Below, in pieces: positions 9,181 to 20,908 of a DNA stretch of 64,000 nt. The stretch spans positions 144,928 through 208,927 of the forward strand of contig WELB01000192.1 in the NCBI GenBank assembly GCA_009602725.1. Reading direction: 5' to 3'. The notes under the pieces were generated by a model. It was given only the letters and a program-made list of their open reading frames with translations, was not told the DNA's origin and did not search any database. Origin of the DNA: Spirogloea muscicola (lineage: Eukaryota > Streptophyta > Zygnematophyceae > Spirogloeales > Spirogloeaceae). Each line of letters starts with the position of its first letter. Position 1 is the first letter of the stretch. The position numbers and the translations under genes were made by a program.

Positions 9181-10214
9181 GGATTGTGCCCCTCAATCAG
9201 AAAAAAGGGATGCGCCGGGCGAGGCGCCCCTGGTCTGTGTGGGCGGGGGTGAGGTGGGTAAAGAGAGAAGGCGCGCGGAGCGCATGAGATAAAAGGGAGG
9301 CCAAGCAAAGGCGCACGGTGCGCTTGCATCGAAAGATAGGCCGTGCCACGACTCTTTTCCAGCTGCAACTTACTCCGACTTTCGGCTGCCAACTCGGAGT
9401 TACTAACTCGCATTCGCTATAGTCTCTTCCTTAGCTGTGGAATCTTGGCACCTTCTGACCCTTTGGACCTTGTTCAGACTTTTTGGGCACAGCAATGGCA
9501 GTGAGAGGCAGCTGATTAGAAGAGCTGTTCTTCTAGGCCAAGCAAGACAATACGCGGTGTAAGATGAACAAAGGAGGGTCTAGCAGGGACGGAAGGTGGC
9601 AAGACGAGGAACAACTCTGAAGGGTGAGTTAAATGTGATCAGGTTCTAACGACTGGGGGGTGACCAGCCGGAGTCAGGAGAACGCTAATGTGTGTTGCAG
9701 CGTCTGCGAGACTGTCTGGTACAGGGGAATGGACCCTTCGTAAGAAGGGTTCCCTACGACTTGATGCAGCCAGGGCCAGGTGTCCTGAGGTGAACCTTGC
9801 CCGGCAATGGCACTGCTATCAGCAGCCATTTCAGAACCCTCGCCCATCTGCCCAGGGTGGTGCACGTTCTTCTAGAACTGTCATTCAGGCCCGAGCATCG
9901 TCTCTAAGATTAGATACGACTAGGCTAACACACTTCTACATACTTCTAGTCAGTGACGTTATTGTCACAGGAGGAACGAAAAGAAGCTCCTCCCAAAGAT
10001 CCCCTCATTATTCTCGACCGTTTCCTGTCCAAAGCGGCTTGCATGGGGGCCATCAATGCGTCAGAGACTGCAAGGTGAGCTGCCCTGCTTCAACGCTGCT
10101 GGGTCGCTTGCCCAGGTGTTCCATACGTAGCTGCCAAGGTTCGGCCTGCCCACAAGTGCACAGGCTGCGCACAGCGAAGCATGTGCGCAGCCTACTCTGC
10201 AGCGTTGGCGTTGC
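9181..10214. other. No gene recognised
   Basis: Long open frames exist at 9.7-10.2 kb (plus), but their composition is Arg/Ser/Pro-rich with no conserved motif, and the right half of the longest one is antisense to a LINE. I see no supported gene or RNA here. Confidence 0.4.
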
Positions 10215-10560
10215 GTGCTCCACTCACACTGCACCACACCGACGAGGCCGCGCGGGGGGTGAAGGCCCAGGGAGCCGGTGGACAGCCGTCCGGAAGACAG
10301 CGTCCGGCTTGGTCAGCGCAGTTCAGATGGGGAGCGCGTCAACCACGCCGCCGCCCCTGGAGAGGAGGCCTTCAAGAAGACAAGACTCGGGCGCGGCCAC
10401 GAAGGTCGTCGGGAGGAAGGAGCCTGGTCGCCTGGAGCCTGGTCGAAAGCCGCCTTCTCCACCGGCGCCATGGGTCGCGCCTGAGCACGCGGGTGGGGTT
10501 GTGGGTGAGGGACTCGAAGAAAGGGTTGACAAGGCCCGAAGTGCGACAGGGGCGGTACTG
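10215..10560 (-). mobile_element. Degraded LINE family 1 fragment
   Basis: gagccggtggacagccgtcc and ggaagacagcgtccggctt align to the same region of the copy at 53710-53760. On the minus strand SSPGAAAWLTRSP is readable, matching the family 1 SPGAAAWLSALP segment before the CxC zinc motif. Only this middle part is left. Confidence 0.6.
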
Positions 10561-10869
10561 ATGGATGAGCCGCGCGCGGAGTTGCGGGCCGTGGCCGCCG
10601 CCCGCCAAGCCAGACACGCGGCACCCCCCCTTGTGGAAGGATTCGTGAGCAGCAGGGGTCCAGGGGAACGCCAGGGGGTCGGGGTTCAGGCACCTCGGGC
10701 GTCTCTTCGCCGCAACACCACCGTTGGCTATCACCAACCCCGCCGCTGCCTTTGCCACTAACCACCTCCGCCTCCGCCGCAGCAGACGCCCCCTCTGCCT
10801 CCAGCGCTGGTCAGCGGAGCGGCGGTGAAGCTGGGGCTCACGGGGTCCGCGCAACCCTGAACCTGCCAT

Positions 10870-11515
10870 CGGAGTGAGTGGCCTTGACAGTGCATCTGTA
10901 CAGTGCTTTCAACAGTGTGGACCGAGGCAACAACGCTGAGGAGCTGCAGGAGGCCATCTCCTCCCTCCTGCCCTTCTTTCATCTGGGCTGCTGGCAGCCG
11001 AGCGACTTCCTTTGGCAGACGGGGAGTGGTCAGGTGGAGGTTTTGCTGTCCACAACAGGCACACGCCAGGAAGAGATAGCGGCAGGGTTTTGCTCAGTGC
11101 TTGCACACACCAGCGCGTTGAAGGCCACTGCCTCGGTGCAACCTGGCGTCCTCATGCCGACCTTCACCGACGACACCACACTTAGTGGCAGTCCTGTTGA
11201 CGTGATGGCTTCGTCGCCAGCCTACAGCAGCGGGCTGGCCGCCCACAGGTTGACCATCCGGGCGGAGAAGTGCGTCACTTGGTCTCCGAGAGGCCTCCCA
11301 GTCCCTTGACGCTGCCCTCTGGGTGCCAGACTCCTCAAGGCGGCTTCACCCTCTTGGGTTCCCTCGGCGCACCGTCATTTGCAGCTGCGAGCACGGCTAC
11401 AGGAGCACCTCCAGCCAGCGGCCCTCCTCACCGAGCTGCAGGGCATGCAGCTGGCCCTCTCCTTGCTCATAGTGCAGCGTCCCCAGTATCTCGCGTGGTC
11501 AGATCAGGTGCACAA
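10870..11515 (+). mobile_element. LINE family 1, RT part (left piece of interrupted copy)
   Basis: Reverse transcriptase motifs in order: YSAFNSVDRG (motif A, with the usual VDVxNAFNxV start altered), TGTRQEEIAAG (equivalent of the family's GTRQGDPL), PTFTDDTTLSGSP (the YADD box, here FTDD), then CVTWSPRGLPVP and, in another frame, LQARLQEHLQPA...QRPQYLA. The protein breaks off at about 11515, where a Copia-type fossil begins, and resumes at about 15395. The copy is 5'-truncated before motif A and frameshifted. Confidence 0.7.
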
Positions 11516-13800
11516 ACAGATGAAGACCAGGGCAGGGTCAATGTGTTATTGGTTGAGAGGAACAAATTTGAGCAGTGGCATGCCTGTCTGGGACATCCCA
11601 ATTTTCAGAAGATGGAGAAGTTGAAGGGGATGGTGCATGGAGTAGACATCCCTGCAGAAGCTATTGAATCTGAGTTCTGTCGGAGCTGTGTTCAGGGCAA
11701 ATTTCATCTTCAGACACAGCCTGCTGTGTGGGACGAGGAAAATGTGCAGCTGCAAGTGCCTACCTGCAATGGTACCGAGATGCAGCATCTGGAAAATGTA
11801 TACCATGCACCTGGTCTGGCATCCAACCTACTGTTTGTGCCTCAGCTGTTAGACCAGGGATATCAGGTTGTTTTGGAGAGACCTCTGTATAATCAGGTTA
11901 TGGGCCCACCGTGCGGCTCGCTTCCTGTCCTTACTTCCAAATTTTCAAGGACCACAACCCATAGGGTGGAAATTCAAGATGACCAAGATGCTGCAGTTTA
12001 GAAATTTTGGCATGCTGTAGAGCCGACTTCAGTTGAAAGCTACGCAGGCCTCTCTCAAAAGAGAATGCTGTAGCTACAGCGATTTTCGTCGCAGATCCGT
12101 CTGATGAGGAACTGATTGGAGTTCTCAACAAACCTCTGGCTAGCGGGACATGAGAGCATCTAAAACACAAGTCTGAAAGCCGAGGAACTGACAGAGCGTG
12201 TTATCTCAGTATGAGACTGCGTGAATGCAGAAAGGTGGAGGATGAGCAGGAACAGGAGCCGGAACAGGAGCAGCCAGACCAGAAGAGTTATCAGGTCATG
12301 GTTACGGATGGAGGTGGGTATAGGAATAAAGCCATAAGTCGTAAGTATATTCTGGCCAGAGTTGGAAAACACAAAGTTGAGGGACAGTGGGGTTGCTGTC
12401 GGGGTCATGCTGGCTACCCCATGATGACCTTTGTGTACTTCTGGGCTCGCCAGCATTGCCCCGCCGGCAACCTCACTGCCTCCCCCCACCAGATCGTTCC
12501 TCAACCTCACCTTTCCAACTCTGGCCAGAGACTACTGACGACCTACTATGGCCTTGTTCCCAGTAACCACCTCCATCCGTACCCATAACCTGACCTCAAG
12601 ATTGTCTTGGTCTGGCTGCTCCTGTTCCTGCTCCTGTCTGCTGTGATCAACATTTTCAGAATCTTGGTTTCTCCAGTCAGAGTCCTCCATCGAATATTTA
12701 CCATTCTCACAGGCCCAGCAGACCGTCCTCATCGCGGCGGCACAAACGCCGATCTGCTCATTGCAGCACACAGCGGTCAGACTAGCACAGATTGTGCCAT
12801 CTATTGCTGCCTCGATTCCTCTTGGATCTCTGATCCTTGCTCATATTCTCTTTTGTATCCTGTGGAGAAGAGATAGGGTTGCTGTCTTGCATGCCAGACC
12901 TGTCCAAAAGTTCAGTCATGTATGTAGCTGTGGCAGCACGTCCAGGTTTAGCAGCGGCAGTGGGAGTGGTTGCTCAACTTGTTCATATTCCTGGTTAGGG
13001 AACATTGGCAAGCTGTAAAATGGATCATGAGATGTTTGCAGGGAAGCAAGAGTTTCTGTCTGACGTAAGAAAACGCACAAAATGTGATGAACTGGGAGGT
13101 TGTTATGATGCTGATTGGGCAGGAAGTCTGGATGACAGAAGGTCGGCAACAGCTTATGCTTTCGAGCTGGGAGGAGGAGCAATCAGTTGGAATAGTAAGA
13201 AACAGCAGACTGTGGCGACTTCATATTATGAAGCAGAGTACCTAGCAGCAGCTGCAGCAGCAACGGGAGCAACCTGGCTGAGGAGACTACTACAAGAATG
13301 TGGATATCTTTCTTCGTCAAGTGCAACCACTTTATGCAGTGATAAATAAGGTGGTATTCTTTGATATCCTGTCTATCATGCTCGTACTAGGTGCATATAG
13401 ATACAACAGTAAATGCAGAAAAAGCCGTTAAAAAAAATACAGACCAAACAAATGAAGGTAGTCTGTGCATAGTCATATACCTGGACCACACGTATCAGAC
13501 TAGTGGTAGTAAGCTTAAGTCGCTCCTAGAGGAAGAGATTTTTGATACGTGTACACTATAAATAGCTAGATCCACGGCTCCACCTGAGTGACATCACTTC
13601 ATAGAGAAAAGGTAGACGAAGGAGTCATCAAAGTGCGATAATGTAGTACAACAGACATGACTGCAGGTATTCTTATTCTGGCCAAGGGCTTGCCTAAGCC
13701 CAAGTATGATAGATTTGAACGCATACTAGGCCTGGCCGACATCCCATGTAAAGTGGGAGTATCAGATGTAATAGAACGGTGAACCAGCAATTGAGCTGGG
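11516..13800 (+). mobile_element. Broken Copia-type LTR retrotransposon fossil, forward copy
   Basis: Recognisable parts on the plus strand are a GAG pre-integrase-like zinc segment (WHACLGHPNFQKMEKL ... about 11575-11720), a segment normally found just before it in Copia polyproteins (YHAPGLASNLLFVPQLLDQG, about 11795-11860), the RNase H region (CYDADWAGSLDDRRSATAYA ... about 13095-13290) and the polyprotein C-terminus (AKGLPKPKYDRFERILGL, about 13680-13735). The parts are out of the family's usual order and separated by a foldback repeat. No flanking LTR pair is evident. It is clearly broken, with many breaks, and old. Confidence 0.75.
12230..12650. repeat. Foldback (palindromic) repeat, copy 1
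   Basis: The left arm starts with aggaacaggagcagccagac, then gatggaggtgggtatagg and attctggccagagttgg. It is matched by its own complement on the right (caactctggccagag, cacctccatccgtaccc, gtctggctgctcctgttcct). Arms are about 200 bases, the centre is near 12420, and the arms are imperfect. A second copy is at 14090-14600. It lies inside the Copia-type fossil. Confidence 0.75.
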
Positions 13801-13899
13801 AACCGTTTGAGCAGTCCAGTGGGCCGAAGAAGGCCTCCCGGTAGGCGAGGATGCCCCGCCACATCGGGCTCACCCTAAGTCTGAGGCTTCGCGGTGCTC

Positions 13900-15375
13900 C
13901 CGAGCGCCCTAGCCATGGCTGCCACCCACCTTGGGCGAGGGCGGAGTCCGTGCTAGTCTGGCTGCTGTCTGCCGCGCCATGGGCGCTTGTGCGTCTGCGC
14001 CGCCGAGACGACGGCGGTCTGCTGGGCCTGTGGACAAGGGCACACGTCTGATGGAGGACTCTGACTGGAGAAGGCAAGGGAGTGAGACTGTTTGAGTACA
14101 GCAGACAGGAGCAGGAACAGGAGAAGCCAGACCAAGAGAATTCTAGGTCAAGGGTGCGGATCGAGGTGGGTATAGGGACAAAGCCATATGTCATCAGCAT
14201 ATTCTGGCCGGAGTTGGAAAACGTGAAGGCGAGGAACAGTCTGGTGGTGGAGGCAGTGGGGTCGCCGGCGGGGTATTGCTGACGGACCCAGATGTACACG
14301 AAGGTCGTCATGGGGCACCCCGCCGGCAGCCTGACTGCCTCCACCATGATGACCTTCGTGTGCATCTGGGCTTGCCAGCATTACCCCGCCCCACTGGCAA
14401 CCTAACTGCTTCCAGCCACCAGACTGTTCCTCGATTCATGAAGTTGAGGACTCCGGCCAGAATGCACAGACGACCTACGGCTTTGTCCCTATACCCACCT
14501 CCATCCGTACCCATAGCCTGAACTAATATCTTGGTCTGTCTGCTCCTATTCCTGCTCCTGTATTGGCTCATCCTCCTTTCTGCATTCACGTAATCTCATG
14601 CTGATATAATACGCTCTGTTAGTTCCTCGTTTCATATTTGTGTTGTAGATGCTCCCAAATCCCGCTAGCCAGAGGCTTGACAACTGACAACTCCCATCAG
14701 TACCTCATCAGACAGATTCGCCGTGAGGATTGCTGTAGCTGCAGCATTCTCTCGTGAAAGAGGCCGGCATAGCCCTCGATCTGAAGTCGGCTCTACAGCA
14801 TGCCGAACCTTTTTGAGCTGCAGCATCTTGGTCATCTTGAACTTCCACACTATTCAACTTGTGGTCCATGGGACAAAGGACAGGAAGCGAGCCGCCCGAT
14901 TGGCCCATAACCTGATCGTACCGAGGTCTCGGTCTAAAATAACCTGATAAGCCTGGTCTAACAGCTGAGGCACAGACAGTAGGTCGGATGCCAGACCAGG
15001 TGCATGGTATGTATTCTCCAAAAGCTGCATCTCAGTACCATTGAAGGTAGGCACTTGCAGCTGCACTTCTCCTCTTCCCACAGCAGGCTGCACACTGTCA
15101 TCGCCCAGATATATCTTGAAAGCAGGAACAGACTGATAGTTGTGCAGCCAATCCTGATTGTAGGTCAGATGGTGCCATGCTCCAGTTCTATATAACCAGC
15201 TGTCATAGCTTGGCCTATCAAAGTTTGCTGACAAATTTGCCTGTCCTTTATCCAGCACTTCTGTTTCTTCCTCTTCCATTGTAGCCATCAGACTCCACTC
15301 CTCTCCAGAGGTGCTGACAAGGTACGCGGCATTTGACATGGGCGTCATGGCGAGCCTGGCAGCCCTCATCAGACA
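13900..15375 (-). mobile_element. Broken Copia-type fossil, inverted copy
   Basis: Read on the minus strand this is related to the forward copy: 15080-13905 corresponds to 11730-12860. Parts seen are an upstream gag/protease-side segment (SNAAYLVSTSGEEWSLMA, about 15345-15290), YHAPGLASDLLSVPQLLDQA (about 15010-14950) and the foldback repeat. RNase H and LTRs are not seen on this side. It is broken and old. Confidence 0.7.
14090..14600. repeat. Foldback (palindromic) repeat, copy 2
   Basis: Same family as 12230-12650, with arms of about 200-230 bases: gatcgaggtgggtataggga and tattctggccggagttgg on the left, complemented by ccggccagaatgc and ccctatacccacctccatcc on the right. Its outer flank (14110 to 13905, reversed) matches 12640-12860, which shows that the whole block is inverted relative to copy 1. 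Confidence 0.75.
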
Positions 15376-15394
15376 CCGGGCCTGCCTTACTTCT

Positions 15395-16600
15395 TCAGCT
15401 GCATGCACCAGGCAACTCTGCCCTGCCCTTCGGCTATGGTAGCCTAGGCTGCTGACCGCTTGCCCGCACTTGCAAGGCAACGTACCTGGGCAGCTGGCGC
15501 AGGCCCCCTCGTAGGTGTCCCAGCGCTCTCTCCTCCACGGTCTTCGTACGCTGGAGCAGGCGGTTGTGGAAGTGGGGACGGGCTCGCTGCCGTTCCAGAC
15601 CACTCTCCGCTCGGCTCGTAACGAGCTGCTGGATGAGCACCCAGACCTGCCAGGCAATGTAGCCCCCTTTGTGCACCTCGCGCACAAAGCCGACCCCGCG
15701 GGCTCAGGCGCACTATACGGCAGATTTGGGAAAATAAATTCTTCACGATCACAGCTTCTCCCTGAGGCGGACCTGCGAGGACGTGCATGGCTGCGGACGT
15801 CGTCGTACCCCGGAGCTGCGGCATGGAGCATTACTCTTCCTGTCTATGACGTACTATTGACATTTGATGAGGCCTTTCTAACAGGAGTCCATACCGGCCG
15901 CCTTGGCCTTCCTCCGCCCTGCCTCCTGAGGGTGTTGCAGTGCAAATGTTGTAGACAGGGTGACGGGATGCAGTGGAACTGGCGGCTTACTTCCTCCAAT
16001 GTGCACATGGAGTGGAGCGGACGGCAGCCCTTCCGGACAATCGGCATAATCCTGGAGGCTGGATATCATGTGGTCATGTGGAATACATCCATCATGCCCA
16101 TCCAGATCAGGGCTGACTAGCTAGTAGTACGGCAGGTCGACCTGGTTGCCACCATGCCGGATGGGGGGCCAGGAGTCCTCGCAGATGTGGACATTACTGA
16201 AGCAGGCTGACTTCATCGCCGCTGGCTCTCTGGCCCCTGATGTAACGCATGCAAGTCTCCCTTTCCCTGCAGCGTTCTTGTCCTCACGCCTTGCGTCTGC
16301 GAGCAGGCCGTGCCCTGGCTGCCGCCTCCAGCTATAAACAGGGAAACCTTATCTGGCTGTTATGCTTTTGGACTTGCGGCTGCTGCCTAGGGCGTCATTA
16401 TCGAGCGGCCATCCTAGTGATTCCTTTTTATTTGCGTGCTACCCGCTTTCCTAGCCTGTGGCTCCGTCATGAACACCTGTATGCATCTGGCTGGCTTTTT
16501 GCAGCCGCTCTTGAAATACCAGCAGCCGCATTCTTTCCGTCTCGTTCGGACCTTCTAGTTCTGGTTTGGCTGGCTTTCTACAGCCCTCGTTCCTTTTAGA
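15395..16600 (+). mobile_element. LINE family 1, C-terminal part (right piece of interrupted copy)
   Basis: The family 1 protein resumes with QLHAPGNSALPFGYGSLGC and then GTGSLPFQTTLRSARNELLDEHP, PGAAAWSITLPVYD, GLPPPCLLRVLQCKC (the zinc region, second half altered), GYHVVMWNTSIMPIQI and HALRLRAGRALAAASSY near 16280-16340. It is followed by a diverged tail with ggctggctttctacagccct at 16568. Together with 10870-11515 it makes one element split by the Copia block; roughly 45 codons between the pieces are not found. Confidence 0.75.
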
Positions 16601-16900
16601 AGACGAGATGCTTTCACAGCCCTCGCCCCTGTGGAAAGGGCTGTTTCTTGCGCAGCCCTCGCCCCCTCATCAGGAGCTGCTTCTTCCTGTGTGACATTCG
16701 CATCCAACAAGCAGTCCCGCTTTCCGTCTCATGGATCCATCGTTCATCCTCTTGAGGCGGGCCGTCATCTTCTCTTCCAAATGACCAGCTCTTTCCATGT
16801 AAGGCAGTGGCTGTGCGAGGCCAGCCCAAAGAAGGAACTGCTTTGCATGTCAGGCAATAGCTGTACGAGAGGCCAGCCCAGAGACTAAAGAGGTAGCCCT
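16601..16900 (-). repeat. LINE tail pieces, C type
   Basis: ggctgtgcgaggccagccca at about 16812 and gctgtacgagaggccagccc at about 16861 are minus-strand C-type tails. 16610-16680 holds two plus-strand cacagccctcgccc pieces. No coding potential. Confidence 0.55.
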
Positions 16901-17327
16901 GGCCCACAAGGGGCGGCGGCTGTGGGCAGAGGCCGCGCCGTGGCTGCTGCCGGATCCCAACAGGGCGACGCTTTTCCGCCCTCTCACCGTTCCGATCTGC
17001 GCTTGCGGACTGGACATTGTAGCAGCGCCCAGTCGCAGACGCCACGGATGGTCGGCTTGGTGCTTTCCGGCCCCTTCTCTCTTTCTCTCCTTGTACAGAC
17101 GGTCTCCCTTCGCCTGCCCCCGGGGCGCCGCTTCCCTGGCGTTCCACGCCCGTCAGCGCCTCCGCACCTGGCTGGCTCTAGCAGCCCCTCGTTAAATATC
17201 AGCAGCCACATTCTCAGCTTCTCTTGTGGGCAATTCTGCGCTAAGTCGGCCCGCGCTGTCGCCCCCCCACCCCCCCCAAGGGGTGGGCGCCGCCAGGCCC
17301 GGGCATGGAGCCGTGAGGCGGCGCGCC

Positions 17328-19418
<2,091 letters not shown>

Positions 19419-20215
19419 TTAGCCAAAGCCCTCTCGAGCCACAACAGCTGTAGGATCAGCTTAAATTACAGGGCATGACTAGGCAATGCCTCTGGGTTCA
19501 AGGTATAGGTTGCTGAGCCATGTGCAAGAACAAATTGGCACTTGCACTTGTTGAACAGCCGCGATGCACTGTCAGTGTGCAGCTCTTAGTCATCACAGTA
19601 CCTAGAAATGAGTAGATTGACTTGTTAGTCCGCCACCTTTGCGCTCACGATCTTGTCTTGCCCATCAAGTTGCCTCTCATTACTCTGAGGCGCCAACAAG
19701 CAGCTAGGCCTTCTGCTTCCTGTTGATAAGCGAAGTGGTGAGCAGGGTGTGCTGTCTGTCGCCTGGTGCAGGGTTTGGGTAGTCCAGGCTGAAATGGATG
19801 TGGCTGCTGAAATTAATTGAGCGGCTGTACAGGTCCGGCTTGCAGCCGGTTCTGACCAGCGTGTGTTGCTGTCGAGAAGGCCAGCTGGAGTGGGAGACCG
19901 CCTGTGTTCTCTGCTCCGAGTAGAAGAGGATGGATGACCGCTCAAGAAGGCAACTGTACTTGGACAAAGCGTATGTTTGGGTTGTCACAGTGGACAGGAT
20001 CTACCAAGACAGTGGCAACCCAGAGCAGACTGGCGAGCTCTTTCCATGACCGTGCTGCCGGTCGTACGCCGCGTGACCCTGCAGCCAAGGCGGGGCATCA
20101 CAGGCACCAGGCGTCGGGGAGAGCGGCTGCCGTCTCAGTGGCAGCCAGTGGCTTGCGCCCAGACTGGCAGGAAGAAAGTGGCTTTCGCGAACGAATGAAC
20201 GAACATAAGCGAGCT
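19419..20215. other. 3' flank of MAP kinase, no confirmed gene
   Basis: 19419-19700 is unique-looking non-coding DNA. The only coding hint is on the minus strand at 19704-19868 (separate entry). 19870-20215 has no recognised content. Confidence 0.4.
19704..19868 (-). CDS. Possible last exon of an unrecognised gene
   Basis: After a CTCGACAG acceptor the frame reads QHTLVRTGCKPDLYSRSINF, SSHIHFSLDYPNP and ends LLTTSLINRKQKA-stop, 55 codons including the stop. The composition is protein-like, unlike the LINE shadows around it. I do not recognise it and found no convincing upstream exon toward 20.4 kb, where LINE tails begin. It may be a remnant. Confidence 0.3.
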   Translation of the reverse strand, partial: QHTLVRTGCKPDLYSRSINFSSHIHFSLDYPNPAPGDRQHTLLTTSLINRKQKA

Positions 20216-20465
20216 TTTTAGAAGGGGGCGAGGGCTGTGAACAGCCAGCCCGGAAGGAAGAATGGAAAGGGCTCGCCCATTGAGGATAGGGGCTGGAAAA
20301 AGCCAGCCCCAAATGAACAAAGGACGAGAAGGGGCCAGGGGAAGTACGAAGAGCAACAAGCACAAAAAAGAAACGAAGCAGCTACGAAGCACTCAGTAAC
20401 CCCTGCTAAGCAGCCTCAGGTCAGAGAGACGAAAGGAGGTTGACGAGGAGCCGGGAAGGAGCAGT
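20216..20465 (-). mobile_element. Stacked LINE tails with one C-terminal scrap
   Basis: Minus-strand tails at about 20222-20262 (gggctgtgaacagccagccc) and 20270-20315 (ggggctggaaaaagccagcc) are followed by a C-terminal scrap reading RLSDLRLLSRGY-stop at about 20430-20393. The flippase gene starts about 200 bases further on. Confidence 0.7.
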
Positions 20466-20664
20466 GCCTCCTTCGCTGTCGCTCCTCCTACCGACGGTCC
20501 ACCCGAGTCCGCTCGCGGCCCGCCAGGGCGCACTGGTCCACGCCTCCGGCGGGCTGGGCACCGTCGGGAGAAGGGCAAGGCGCGCGGTGCCCACGACATA
20601 GGCAAGCAACTGTTGATCCCCATGCTACCATGGCCACAGCAAGGGGGACGGGAAACGAGCGGGG

Positions 20665-20876
20665 ATGGCAAGCCAAGCCAGCACACCGAGAACGAGACGG
20701 CAAGGCCCCCGTCGGCACAACGGCGAAGCTAATGGGGAGACGAGGCGGGCGCCTTCTGGCTCCGCTGCTTCCGCCCAGGCGGGCTGCGCCGTCGCCGCCC
20801 AAACGGCAACAGCCCCTCCTCGACGTCAGGCCCGGCACCAACCGCCGCAGGCTCCGCCTCGTAAGCCGCCGCAGCT

Positions 20877-20908
<32 letters not shown>

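Noticed and set aside
9688-10761. 357-codon plus-strand open frame
   Set aside because: Its composition is unlike a conserved protein, and its second half is antisense to a degraded LINE fragment at 10215-10560.
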